Below, piece by piece: positions 1 to 8,323 of a stretch of 64,000 nt of DNA; position 1 is the first letter of the stretch, and every line of letters begins with the position of its first letter. The notes below the pieces were generated by a model that was not told where the DNA came from, ran no database searches, and was given only the letters and a program-made list of their open reading frames with translations. Source of the DNA: Asaia bogorensis_B (GTDB taxonomy: Bacteria; Pseudomonadota; Alphaproteobacteria; Acetobacterales; Acetobacteraceae). A program made the position numbers and the translations under genes. The stretch is taken from assembly GCF_900465315.1 (NCBI RefSeq), contig NZ_UBIX01000008.1; one strand, written 5' to 3'.

Positions 1-8
1 CGGTGCGG

Positions 9-32
9 AGGGGGCATCTAACACAGCCCCCT
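9..32. repeat. short GC hairpin at left window edge
   Basis: AGGGGGC and GCCCCCT (9-15 and 26-32) form a perfect 7-bp inverted repeat around a 10-nt loop. It could be the tail of a terminator for a gene left of the window, but no T-run follows on either strand. The rest of the 184 bases before the first gene shows nothing recognisable. Confidence 0.3.
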
Positions 33-184
33 GCGCTTTCATAGCCCCGCGGCGGAGACTCTTTCCCTTTTCCTCATTTCATCCGTTTTCAGCTCTGGGG
101 ATAAAATGTGCGGTTTCTCGCGACAACTGTGAAATCTGACGGCAGAACCTGCCAATTACCCAGTATTCACCGGGCTAATCTGAG

Positions 185-1216
185 ATGAAAAAAGGGCTCT
201 TCTTCACCATAATCGGTGTTACGTCCCTGTTACTCGTAGTGCAGGCTCTGGACGCCTATCGCATCAGTCAGATCGACCGACAGATTGCAAGACTGTCCAT
301 GACGGCGCAGGCGGAGGGCTGGCGGTTTACGTGGCAGGAGAAAGCACGCCAATGGCGCCCGTGGGGGTCACGCATCGTGCTGACTGCCCCCCTGATAGGC
401 CGTGGCTCCAGGGAGGGGTGGACCGGACAGTCTCTTACGATCAAACCCGGCTGGAGGCACCCATTCGCAGCGTCATTCACCTCTGAGGGTGTACAGATCC
501 TGCGCCCCGGTGGCGATGTCGTGCTGAGCGCTGGTGGTGGATCGGGCTGGTTCGACCCGTCGCGACAGGTGATCGTCTATCGCACGACAGGCGTGACGGC
601 ATCGGGGCTACCGATATCGGGAATCGACACGCTCACGCTACGCGGTGTCACAGCGCGATTCCTGCCCGGCGCACGGAATACCGATCCCTCCTTGGCATGG
701 AGCCTCGACCTGCACGCCGACAGGGCTGAACCGAAGCTGACCGCGACACAGGGCAGCGGCAGCCTGACGCCTAGCCTGCAGGACCTCCTCGCTGCGCTGC
801 CTACAGCGAGGTATCTCCACCTCGTTCTCGCCGCATTGCATCGAACGAGCGATGGTCACGACCTGGGCGACCGCCCTGCTGGTTTGACCCATGATGTGGG
901 TTATGAACGCTTTTTAATTCAGGAGGCGTCTTTCACACTTGGGCCCCTCTCGGTCGTTGCCCGCGGAACCCTCTCAGGTACCGGGCAAGGCACAGTATGG
1001 GCCCATCTCACCGGCTTGCAGGGCTTTGCCCGTTACTGGGTTGCTCATACACCGCAAGCGCTACGAAACAACCCGGACTACGCACGCCTGCTCGCGGGTC
1101 TTGATGAACAAACCGCAAGGATACCGGACCACCTGGACCTTCCCATTCCGCTCGGTCCCGATGACATTTTATTGCAAAATCACATTTCCGCGATAATAAC
1201 AGGGCATTATCGATGA
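185..1216 (+). CDS. DUF2125 domain-containing protein
   Basis: A 343-residue envelope protein of unknown function. Residues 4-23 form one hydrophobic segment after a Lys-Lys start (MKKGLFFTIIG), so it is probably anchored in or exported across the inner membrane. The remainder is soluble and beta-rich. The AEGWRFTW and LIGRG stretches and the general layout match what I recall of the alphaproteobacterial DUF2125 family. The start lies at the first ATG after an AT-rich segment, with a weak ribosome site. The downstream cioA gene begins 86 bases later on the same strand, so co-transcription is possible. Family call is from memory; function is unknown. Confidence 0.7.
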   Translation: MKKGLFFTIIGVTSLLLVVQALDAYRISQIDRQIARLSMTAQAEGWRFTWQEKARQWRPWGSRIVLTAPLIGRGSREGWTGQSLTIKPGWRHPFAASFTSEGVQILRPGGDVVLSAGGGSGWFDPSRQVIVYRTTGVTASGLPISGIDTLTLRGVTARFLPGARNTDPSLAWSLDLHADRAEPKLTATQGSGSLTPSLQDLLAALPTARYLHLVLAALHRTSDGHDLGDRPAGLTHDVGYERFLIQEASFTLGPLSVVARGTLSGTGQGTVWAHLTGLQGFARYWVAHTPQALRNNPDYARLLAGLDEQTARIPDHLDLPIPLGPDDILLQNHISAIITGHYR

Positions 1217-1301
1217 ACCGGAGGGGAAGCTGACGCCTTATGGGCGGTGGCAGTTAACCATTCCCCTTCACGACTGGCCTTGATGGCCGCGGATCCCTGC
1301 A

Positions 1302-2711
1302 ATGCCTGACATGAGTGCTCTCTTCCTCGCACGATTGCAATTCGCGTTTACCGTCGGATTCCATATCGTCTTTCCCGCCTTCTCTATCGGCCTGGCCGCG
1401 TTTCTGGCTGTGCTCGAGGGGCTCTGGCTCAAGACGGACAAACCCGTCTATCTCGACCTCTTCAAATACTGGCTGCGCGTCTTTTCCGTGGTGTTTGCCA
1501 TGGGTGTCGTTTCCGGCCTCGTCATGTCGTATGAATTCGGCACCAACTGGTCGCAATTCTCGCAAAAGGCCGGGCCGATCCTCGGCCCGATGCTGGCCTA
1601 TGAGGTCATGACGGCGTTCTTCCTTGAGGCCGGCTTTCTTGGTGTCATGATGTTCGGCCTCAACCGCGTGGGCAAGCGGCTGCATTTTGCTGCAACCTGC
1701 ATGGTCTCGATCGGCACATTGATCTCCATGAGCTGGATCCTGGCTTCCAATTCCTGGATGCAGACGCCGCAGGGCTACAAGATCGATGCCGCAACAGGCC
1801 GCTTCCTGCCGGCCGACTGGTTCGCCATCGTCTTTAACCCCTCCTTCCCGTTCCGCCTTGTCCATATGGCCCTCGCAGCGTTTCTCTGCGTTGCGTTCAT
1901 CGTGGGTGGCGTCGGCGCGTGGCATCTGCTCAAGGCCAAGCGTCAGAAGCGCCAGCCAACCGATGCCGTGAAGGTCATGTTCTCCATGGCAATGTGGATG
2001 GCTGCCATCGTGGCACCGCTCCAGATCCTGGCGGGTGACGCCCACGGCCTGAACACGCTGAAATACCAGCCCGCCAAGATCGCGGCGATGGAAGGCGACT
2101 GGGAGAGCGAGAGCCGTGCGCCCGAATTGCTGTTTGGCGTGCCGGACATGGAACATGAGGTGACACGCTACAAGATCGGCATCCCGCTGGTGGGCTCGCT
2201 GATCCTGACGCACAGCCTCGACGGCAAGGTGCCGGGCCTCAAGGATTTCCCGAAGGACCAGCGCGCGCCGATGTATGTCGTGTTCTACACCTTCCGCGTG
2301 ATGGTGGCCCTTGGCAGCCTGATGGCCCTGCTTGGCTTCTTCTCGCTGTTCCTGCGCTGGAAGGGCGGGTTCTATACCAACCCGATCCTGCTACGCGGCG
2401 CCTTGCTCATGACGCCTGCCGGGTTCATCGCCCTGCTGTGCGGCTGGGTTACAACCGAAGTGGGCCGCCAGCCCTTCACGATCTATGGGCTGCTGCGCAC
2501 CGTCGACAGCGTCTCACCCGTGACACTGCCGAACATGGAAATGTCCATGGTGGCCTTCGTCATCGTCTATTTCATCGTCTTTACCGCCGGTATCGGCATC
2601 CTGCTGCGCGATTTCGCCAAGGAACCCAGCTCGAACGAGCCTGAGCCCCCGCGCGATCAGCCGCATCGTGCCGCTGGTATCACCCAAGTCTCTCACCACC
2701 CGGCGGAGTAA
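1302..2711 (+). CDS. cioA: Cyanide-insensitive bd-type quinol oxidase subunit I
   Basis: Subunit I (469 residues) of the cytochrome bd-family terminal oxidase, which oxidises quinol and reduces oxygen to water in the inner membrane without pumping protons. The N-terminus has the conserved QFAFTVGFHIVFPAF segment with the haem-ligand His near residue 21; a second His follows in RLVHMALAAF near residue 187, and MEMSMV near residue 410 carries the Met ligand. GWVTTEVGRQPF is the quinol oxidase GRQP signature. The loop between the quinol-site helices is short, as in the CIO subgroup rather than the long-loop E. coli type. cioB starts 9 bases downstream. Acetic acid bacteria use this branch under high oxygen flux or acid. 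Another ATG lies three codons in. Confidence 0.95.
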   Translation: MPDMSALFLARLQFAFTVGFHIVFPAFSIGLAAFLAVLEGLWLKTDKPVYLDLFKYWLRVFSVVFAMGVVSGLVMSYEFGTNWSQFSQKAGPILGPMLAYEVMTAFFLEAGFLGVMMFGLNRVGKRLHFAATCMVSIGTLISMSWILASNSWMQTPQGYKIDAATGRFLPADWFAIVFNPSFPFRLVHMALAAFLCVAFIVGGVGAWHLLKAKRQKRQPTDAVKVMFSMAMWMAAIVAPLQILAGDAHGLNTLKYQPAKIAAMEGDWESESRAPELLFGVPDMEHEVTRYKIGIPLVGSLILTHSLDGKVPGLKDFPKDQRAPMYVVFYTFRVMVALGSLMALLGFFSLFLRWKGGFYTNPILLRGALLMTPAGFIALLCGWVTTEVGRQPFTIYGLLRTVDSVSPVTLPNMEMSMVAFVIVYFIVFTAGIGILLRDFAKEPSSNEPEPPRDQPHRAAGITQVSHHPAE

Positions 2712-2720
2712 GCGTTTACC

Positions 2721-3743
2721 ATGAATACCCTCGCCTATTGGTTGCCCATCATCTGGGCAACCCTCGCGGCTCTGGCCATCTTCATCTATGTCTGTCTCGA
2801 CGGGTTCGATCTGGGCATTGGCATCCTGTTCCTCGGCGAGCATCGCAAGGAACATCGCGATGTCATGGTCAACACCATCGCCCCGGTCTGGGACGGTAAC
2901 GAAACCTGGATGATCTTCGGAGGTGCCACGCTTTATGGCGTGTTCCCTGTCGCCTATGGCACGATCCTCCCCGCGCTTTACCTACCGATCTTGTTCATGC
3001 TGCTCGCGCTCATCCTGCGTGGCGTGGCGTTTGAATTCCGTGTGAAGGCAAGCGGCATTTTCGGCATGGGGTTCTGGGATCGTTCCTTCTGCTTCGGCTC
3101 ACTTGTTGCCTCTGTCATGCAGGGCATCATTCTGGGTGAGCTCATCATGGGCGTGAAGGTCGAGAACAACACCTTCGTCGGCAGTGCGTGGGACTGGGTC
3201 GCTCCCTTCCCGCTCTTCTGCGGCTTTGCCGTAGCGGTTGGCTACACCCTGCTTGGTGCGACCTGGCTGGTCTGGCGCACGGAAACCGATCTGAAGGCTG
3301 TCATGCAGCGCCTCTCCGCGCCGCTGGGCCTCGGCATGCTGGTGCTGATTGCCATCGTGTCAGTCTGGACGCCCTATCTGCACGCCAATTACATGCATCG
3401 CTGGACCGATTTCCCTGAAATCGTCTGGGTTGCGCCCGTGCCCGTCGCCGTGATCGTGCTCGCTGCGCTGTTCTTCCTGTCGCTGCGCAAGCAGGCAACG
3501 CGCCTCACGCCGTTCCTCTGCGCGCTGGGCTGGTTCTTTCTGTGCTTCTCGGGTCTGGGCATCAATGTCTGGCCCTATATCGTGCCGCCTACGGTCACGA
3601 TCTGGTCGGCTTCCTCGCCACCGGAAAGCCAGCTTTTCCTGCTGGTCGGCGCATCGATCCTGCTGCCGATCATCCTGGCCTACACGATCTATTCCTACTG
3701 GGTGTTCCGCGGCACGGTGACCGCCGATCATCATTACCACTGA
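2721..3743 (+). CDS. cioB: Cyanide-insensitive bd-type quinol oxidase subunit II
   Basis: Subunit II (340 residues) of the same oxidase, a polytopic inner-membrane protein with about eight to nine hydrophobic segments. CLDGFDLGIGIL near residues 29-40 and APVWDGNETWMIFGG near 57-71 are hallmark sequences of the CydB/CioB family. It follows cioA after 9 bases, so the two are surely co-transcribed and translated at matched levels. Length is slightly shorter than E. coli CydB (379), which fits CioB. No CydCD-type assembly transporter is present in the window. Two hairpins follow the stop codon. Confidence 0.95.
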   Translation: MNTLAYWLPIIWATLAALAIFIYVCLDGFDLGIGILFLGEHRKEHRDVMVNTIAPVWDGNETWMIFGGATLYGVFPVAYGTILPALYLPILFMLLALILRGVAFEFRVKASGIFGMGFWDRSFCFGSLVASVMQGIILGELIMGVKVENNTFVGSAWDWVAPFPLFCGFAVAVGYTLLGATWLVWRTETDLKAVMQRLSAPLGLGMLVLIAIVSVWTPYLHANYMHRWTDFPEIVWVAPVPVAVIVLAALFFLSLRKQATRLTPFLCALGWFFLCFSGLGINVWPYIVPPTVTIWSASSPPESQLFLLVGASILLPIILAYTIYSYWVFRGTVTADHHYH

Positions 3744-3771
3744 CGCCGGGCCTGGCCTGACTCCATGTCAC

Positions 3772-3848
3772 CCTCATGAGATCAACCCGGTCCTGAACGG
3801 GAATGGATCTCATGAGGGGCCTGCCTCCCGGGCTTTTCATCGCCCGGG
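3772..3848 (+). repeat. tandem hairpins between cioB and the DUF2474 ORF
   Basis: CCTCATGAGATC (3772-3783) and GATCTCATGAGG (3806-3817) are a perfect 12-bp inverted repeat with an inner CCCG/CGGG pair. A second stem follows, CCCGGGC (3827-3833) with GCCCGGG (3842-3848). Neither is followed by a clear T-run, so a simple intrinsic terminator is uncertain. They may protect the cioAB 3' end, lower read-through into the small ORF, or end the convergent HAD gene transcript. Confidence 0.7.
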
Positions 3849-3911
3849 CTCAAATGTTCTGAACATCGGTCAGGCTATTTCAGGTCAGCCTGCCACTTCG
3901 CCAGAGGAGTT

Positions 3912-4052
3912 ATGACAATGCCTGCTTCTCCCGCCCCTTCCTCCTCCTTCCTTGCCCGTCTCGGCTGGTTTGTCGGGCTCTGGGCAGGCGGGGTCGTGAC
4001 ACTGGCTATTGTCGCAACCCTGCTCAGGATCATCATTTTTCATCAATGGTAA
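3912..4052 (+). CDS. DUF2474-like small membrane protein, probable bd-oxidase accessory
   Basis: A 46-residue protein with one transmembrane helix: a short Pro/Ser-rich cytoplasmic start, then RLGWFVGLWAGGVVTLAIVA and a basic-hydrophobic end RIIIFHQW. The RLGWFVGLW...GVV pattern matches the DUF2474 family, whose members sit next to cyd/cio genes and parallel the CydX/CydY peptides that stabilise bd oxidases (recalled knowledge). A ribosome site (AGAGGAG) lies just before the ATG; a second ATG is two codons in. It lies 168 bases after cioB beyond two hairpins, and its last 20 bases overlap the 3' end of the convergent HAD gene. Confidence 0.75.
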   Translation: MTMPASPAPSSSFLARLGWFVGLWAGGVVTLAIVATLLRIIIFHQW

Positions 4053-4635
4053 GATGAGGCCGCACGTCGACGGCCCTCATCCCGGCATTATGGGCGGCCT
4101 CTAGCCCTTCCTCCGTATCCTCGAAAACGAGACAGCGTGAGGGGGTAACACCGAGCTTGCTGGCGGCCAGCAGATAGAGATCAGGGGCCGGTTTGGGATG
4201 GGTCACATCCTCCACCGTCACCACACAATCGAACAGTTCCAGCAAATCGAGCGTACGCAATGTCGCTGTGACGTTTGACTTGAGCCCGGCCGAGGCCACG
4301 GCCATCGGAACATGGCCGAAATGGCTGCGGGCAATTTCGGCCGTGAAGCTATGCTCACGCAATACATCCAGGTGGGCCTCATAGAGCACACGGCAACGGG
4401 CAAGCAGCGCCGCCCGGTCAAGTGCCACATCAAACGCTTTCTCATAGGCGTCGAACAGCTTGCTGCTCGAAAGCCCGGTACGGGCGTAGTACCACTCTGA
4501 CGTGAGAACCTGGCCCTGCTCCGCCAGCGCTTCCTTGAAGGTCAGGAAGTGGACGGGGAGCGTGTCCGCGATTGTCCCGTCGCAATCGAAAATGATCGCA
4601 TCGAACGTATAATCGTTCAGATTGAAAGTCGTCAC
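4033..4635 (-). CDS. HAD-superfamily phosphatase (YqaB/beta-phosphoglucomutase-like)
   Basis: A 200-residue haloacid dehalogenase-type hydrolase. Motif I is IIFDCDGTIADT with nucleophile Asp17 and acid/base Asp19; an alpha-helical cap follows (about residues 30-90); the Ser of ASAGLKSN is motif II; the Lys of HPKPAP is motif III; VFEDTEEG is motif IV. The HPKPAPD..L and VFEDxxxGxxAAxxAGM patterns are those of subgroup IA enzymes such as YqaB (fructose-1-phosphatase) and beta-phosphoglucomutase. The substrate cannot be told from sequence. It lies 72 bases downstream of gloB on the same strand and may be co-transcribed. Confidence 0.85.
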   Translation of the reverse strand: MTTFNLNDYTFDAIIFDCDGTIADTLPVHFLTFKEALAEQGQVLTSEWYYARTGLSSSKLFDAYEKAFDVALDRAALLARCRVLYEAHLDVLREHSFTAEIARSHFGHVPMAVASAGLKSNVTATLRTLDLLELFDCVVTVEDVTHPKPAPDLYLLAASKLGVTPSRCLVFEDTEEGLEAAHNAGMRAVDVRPHLTIDEK

Positions 4636-4707
4636 CTGATCTGCCTTTCGCCAGCGTACCAGCGGTCTGTTGTCTGACTCGACCTCCCCATAAGGAAGCC
4701 ATCTCTC

Positions 4708-5427
4708 TCAGAAGCGGTCCTTCGCCTGGCGCAGCCTGCCCAGTTCACTGCTATCAGGGGCACGCAGGAAAGGATTTGTCTCGCGCTCAAGCCCAAGCTG
4801 CACTGGCAGGCTGGGGCGTCCCTCGGTACGAAGCGCCTCGACTTCAGCAGCACGCTGCCGCAGCGCCTCGTTTGTCGGGTCGACACTCAGCGCAAAAGCA
4901 GCATTGCTCTGCGTGTATTCATGACCGCAATACACGAGCGTGTCATCCGGCAGAGGATCGAAGCGGTGAAGGCTGGTGAACATCTCTTCCGCCGTCCCCT
5001 CCAGAAGGCGACCGCACCCGAGGCTGAACAACGTGTCACCACAGAACAGCGCGGGGACAGAGCGGAAATAGAAGGAGATATGCCCGCGCGCATGACCGGG
5101 GGTGGCAATGACCTCCCCCAAATCATGACCCACGGCAATACGGTCCTCGTCATGCAACAGCAGATCGAGTGGTGGCAAACGGGCCTGATCCGCTTCCGCG
5201 CCGGCGATACGGGCACCGTATTTCTGGCGCAGGGCCTCGGCGCCGCCAATATGGTCGGCGTGATGATGGGTGAGAAGGATGAGGTCGAGACGACCGTCAC
5301 CAATCACCTCCGCGACCGGATCGGACTCGCCGGGGTCGATGACGGCAACGATTCCTGTCTGCGGGTCGGTCAGAAGCCAGGCATAATTATCGCGTGCGAA
5401 AGGTACGGCTTTGATCTGTAGGCTCAT
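4708..5427 (-). CDS. gloB: Hydroxyacylglutathione hydrolase (glyoxalase II)
   Basis: Glyoxalase II, which hydrolyses S-lactoylglutathione to lactate and glutathione in methylglyoxal detoxification. The 239-residue protein is a metallo-beta-lactamase fold with the binuclear metal motif THHHADHIGG (residues 53-62), a further metal His in TPGHARGH, FCGDTLFSLGCGR (bridging Asp), and YCGHEYT (C-terminal metal His). The C-terminal helical substrate domain ends in ETNPFLR. The gene is divergent from a methyltransferase gene at 5553, an arrangement common in alphaproteobacteria. The D-lactate product could feed the dld product encoded at 27.4 kb. Confidence 0.95.
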   Translation of the reverse strand: MSLQIKAVPFARDNYAWLLTDPQTGIVAVIDPGESDPVAEVIGDGRLDLILLTHHHADHIGGAEALRQKYGARIAGAEADQARLPPLDLLLHDEDRIAVGHDLGEVIATPGHARGHISFYFRSVPALFCGDTLFSLGCGRLLEGTAEEMFTSLHRFDPLPDDTLVYCGHEYTQSNAAFALSVDPTNEALRQRAAEVEALRTEGRPSLPVQLGLERETNPFLRAPDSSELGRLRQAKDRF

Positions 5428-5552
5428 GGTGCAGCTTTCCTGTTCCTGCAGTGTGTTGCGGCGTTAGTTAAGAGAGATATCACGCCTCGCCGATCAAGAA
5501 CGCATCATCAGCCCCTCTGGCCCAATAGGGAGGTTCGGTCTAGCGTGTCCCC

Positions 5553-6347
5553 ATGCCCAAGCGCCCACCCCAGTTCGTCCCTCCCGATGCTGCCGGCTTT
5601 TATGCCAGCCGGCGCGGCGATCAGGTCAATGCTCTGCTCATGGCGCAACTGGCAGGCCTACTGCCCGACCCGACCGGGCTACGCGTTCTGGGTCTTGGCT
5701 ATGCGCAACCCCTCCTGTCCCAATGGCGTGGGCTCGGACGGGCACGCTGGGTGGCGTCGGCCCAGCTCGACACACCGCTCACCCGGCGCGCGCCGCTGGA
5801 CAATCATGGCGGTTTTGCCATGCCTTCATGTCTTGTAGCGTCCGATGCCCTGCCCTTCGATGATCTGGGTATCGATCTGGTAGTGATGGTGCATGGGCTC
5901 GAACTGGCTAACCCCCATCCTCTGCTGCGCATGGTCTGGAAGGTCCTCGCCGATCATGGCCGGCTGATTCTTGTTGTTCCGAACCGGACAGGTCTTGCCG
6001 CCAAGGACGATACGTCGCCTTTCGGTCACGGCAGCCCGTTTTCGGCCAGTCAGCTCGATCGCGCCCTGCAACGCGCCCTGTTTCGCGCCGAAAGCACAGC
6101 AACCGCGCTCAGCGCGCCTCTGGCGCTGCTGAAGCTGGGTGAGCAGGCGGCTCTCATGGCAGATCGGGCGACGGGATTGCTGGGGCGCAGGCTGGGCGGC
6201 GTGCATCTGGTGAACGCGTGCAAGGATCTCTATTCCGGCATGCCGGTTGAGGCTGAACGCGCCAAGCTCGCTTTTGGCAGGCGCGTGACCACACTGGCGA
6301 GCTCTGCCAGCAGCTGCGACAGCCTGAGTGGCAAACCGGGCAGCTAG
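5553..6347 (+). CDS. SAM-dependent methyltransferase-like protein
   Basis: A 264-residue protein with a Rossmann-like methyltransferase core: VLGLGYAQP near residues 45-53 stands for the glycine-rich SAM loop, and LPFDDLGIDLVVMVHGLELANPH near 100-120 is the usual acidic loop and strand 4 of type 11 methyltransferases. A gene of this kind divergent from gloB is a recurrent alphaproteobacterial arrangement. The substrate is unknown. The first ATG, at 5553, has no strong ribosome site; a GTG lies eight bases upstream in another frame. psd starts 54 bases after the stop, so an operon with psd-pssA is possible. Confidence 0.75.
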   Translation: MPKRPPQFVPPDAAGFYASRRGDQVNALLMAQLAGLLPDPTGLRVLGLGYAQPLLSQWRGLGRARWVASAQLDTPLTRRAPLDNHGGFAMPSCLVASDALPFDDLGIDLVVMVHGLELANPHPLLRMVWKVLADHGRLILVVPNRTGLAAKDDTSPFGHGSPFSASQLDRALQRALFRAESTATALSAPLALLKLGEQAALMADRATGLLGRRLGGVHLVNACKDLYSGMPVEAERAKLAFGRRVTTLASSASSCDSLSGKPGS

Positions 6348-6401
6348 GGCTGAAAACAGGCAAAGCTTGACCCAAAACCAAGGTGTCGTAAGACTGCGCC
6401 C

Positions 6402-7079
6402 ATGTCCCTGATTCAATCGATCAAATCCGTTCTGGCACCGCCTCACCGCGCTGCCTTCCCCTTTCTCGCACTGACGGGAGGGTTGACCTTGCTCGGCCGC
6501 GCAACGCCCTGGCGCGCCACGCGCGTGATTGGCAATGTGGCCTTGGGCGGGTTCGGATTCTGCCTTTACTTCTTCCGCGACCCCAAGCGTTTTCCGCCGG
6601 CGCGCACCGATCTGGCCCTGGCCCCGGCTGATGGTCGCGTCGTATCGGTCGAGCTCGCAACGCCACCCGCAGCGCTGGGCATGGGCAGTGAGCCTGTGTG
6701 GCGCGTGGCGACCTTCCTTTCCGTGCTGAACGTGCATATCAATCGTATGCCCGCAGCCGGCACGGTCACGAAGATTGCCTATCACGCCGGGCAGTTCCTC
6801 AATGCCAGCCTCGACAAGGCCTCTGACCTCAATGAACGCAACGAGGTTCGCCTGACGCTCGAGGACGGTCGTCACATGGCCATCGTCCAGATCGCCGGGC
6901 TGATTGCGCGTCGTATCGTCTGCTATGTGGACGAGGGCAGCGCTGTGGAACCGGGCGATCGCTTTGGCCTGATCCGCTTTGGTTCGCGCACCGATCTCTA
7001 TCTGCCGCCGGGTGTGACACCGCTTGTCAGCGCCGGACAAACCATGGTCGGTGGCGAAACCGTCATCGCCCATCTCTGA
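6402..7079 (+). CDS. psd: Phosphatidylserine decarboxylase proenzyme
   Basis: Converts phosphatidylserine to phosphatidylethanolamine at the inner membrane. This is the short 225-residue form. The self-cleavage site that creates the pyruvoyl group is FGSRTD, so cleavage is expected between Gly194 and Ser195. A hydrophobic N-terminal stretch (about residues 18-60) anchors the enzyme; FFRDPKRFPP and APADGRVVS are family-typical. pssA overlaps or abuts the 3' end, so the two consecutive steps of PE synthesis are encoded together. Confidence 0.94.
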   Translation: MSLIQSIKSVLAPPHRAAFPFLALTGGLTLLGRATPWRATRVIGNVALGGFGFCLYFFRDPKRFPPARTDLALAPADGRVVSVELATPPAALGMGSEPVWRVATFLSVLNVHINRMPAAGTVTKIAYHAGQFLNASLDKASDLNERNEVRLTLEDGRHMAIVQIAGLIARRIVCYVDEGSAVEPGDRFGLIRFGSRTDLYLPPGVTPLVSAGQTMVGGETVIAHL

Positions 7080-7092
7080 GCCTGTAAGCCCC

Positions 7093-8019
7093 GTGTCAGA
7101 CACGCTCCCCGGTCCTGATGAAACGACAGGTCACGCCCAGGCCAATTCGGCGCAGGAGAATGCCTCTGCAGACGGGCAGGCCGGCCTGCCTCCCCGACGC
7201 AGGAAGCGTCGGCTGAGGCGTATCCGGCCGCGCCGCGTGCGCGTGCGCGGCCCGTCTTTCAACAGGCTCATCCCGAACCTGCTGACCATGCTGGGTCTGT
7301 GCGCCGGGCTGAGCGGGATGCGGTACGGGCTGGAGCAGCAATTCGCCTATGCTGCTGCGGCACTCGTGATTGCGGCCTGTATCGATGGGCTCGACGGACG
7401 TATCGCCCGTCTGCTGCATGGCACATCGCGCTTTGGGGCCGAGTTCGACTCGTTATCCGATTTCGTCTGCTTTGGCGTGGCGCCGCCTTTCCTGCTCTAT
7501 CTCTGGACATTGCAGACCAATGGCGGGCGCTACGCGTTTGTGCCCTGCATTCTGTTCACTGTGTGCATGGCGCTGCGTCTTGCGCGCTTCAATGCCAGCC
7601 TCGATGACGAGGAGAAGCCAGAATATTCCTACAGCTTCTTCACGGGGGTACCCGCACCTGCCGGCGCGGGTGTCGTGCTGTTTCCGATCTTCCTCGGGCT
7701 CGAAGCCGACAGGATGCACTGGCCAGTTCTTGAATCCCTGGCCCGCTCCCCCCTGCTGGCAGCCGGTTTCCTGATCCTGACCGCAGCCCTGCTGGTTTCG
7801 ACACTGCCGGTCTGGTCGTTCAAGAACTTCAAGATCCCGTCACCCTTCGTGCTGCCGCTCATGCTGGGCACATTGCTTTATGCGGCAATCCTTCTGGCCG
7901 ATCCCTGGCTTGCTCTGGCAGCGGCTGGCATCATCTATCTGCTGATGCTGCCGTTCAGCCGCCGCAGCTTCCATCGCCTCAAGGAGCAGGCCGAGGCCAT
8001 GTCGGAGGACGTGCCCTAG
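7093..8019 (+). CDS. pssA: CDP-diacylglycerol-serine O-phosphatidyltransferase
   Basis: Makes phosphatidylserine from CDP-diacylglycerol and serine, the step before Psd. The CDP-alcohol phosphotransferase signature DG-x2-AR-x8-G-x3-D-x3-D is intact in DGRIARLLHGTSRFGAEFDSL. Several transmembrane helices follow. The N-terminus is a basic, low-complexity extension (RRRKRRLRRIRPRR) ahead of NRLIPNLLTMLGLCAGL. The start is uncertain: the frame is open from a TTG at 7024 inside psd; the GTG at 7093, just after the psd stop, seems more likely and gives 308 residues. A GTG at 7051 is the other option. Confidence 0.9.
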   Translation: MSDTLPGPDETTGHAQANSAQENASADGQAGLPPRRRKRRLRRIRPRRVRVRGPSFNRLIPNLLTMLGLCAGLSGMRYGLEQQFAYAAAALVIAACIDGLDGRIARLLHGTSRFGAEFDSLSDFVCFGVAPPFLLYLWTLQTNGGRYAFVPCILFTVCMALRLARFNASLDDEEKPEYSYSFFTGVPAPAGAGVVLFPIFLGLEADRMHWPVLESLARSPLLAAGFLILTAALLVSTLPVWSFKNFKIPSPFVLPLMLGTLLYAAILLADPWLALAAAGIIYLLMLPFSRRSFHRLKEQAEAMSEDVP

Positions 8020-8323
8020 GCCTGAATTCCCCGGTCGGGTTTTCCCCGATCAGGTTTTCCTCTGGGTCGGTTTTTCTGGACGAGCTTTCCCGTTGGGCCC
8101 TCTACTCTCAGGGCCGCCTTCCCCTCCCCGCCTCTGAGCGCTCGCAGGCAGATGGTGAAGGAGCGGGCGGGAGCGTTTTCGCCCATCACATCTGCCGGGA
8201 TTGTTCCAGTTCCCCCAGATACCGCATCTCGCCTGCCTGCAAGGCCGTTACGACCTTGCAGGCCAAGGTGCGCAGCATTCCTAGCCCTGGACCTCGAACC
8301 CTCAGCGCCGGTGGCACCCTCTC
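8020..8323. other. intergenic region with a 10-bp inverted repeat
   Basis: This space separates convergent pssA and the TonB-dependent receptor gene. GCCTGCAAGG (8235-8244) and CCTTGCAGGC (8254-8263) form a perfect 10-bp stem with a 9-nt loop, probably a shared terminator, though no T-run follows on either side. The first 90 bases contain several TTTTCC runs. No convincing gene is visible. Confidence 0.5.

Noticed and set aside
1254..2213. 319-codon minus-strand frame across cioA
   Set aside because: Antisense to a clear oxidase subunit; its product is His/Asp/Glu/Arg-rich without any domain, as expected of a mirror frame.
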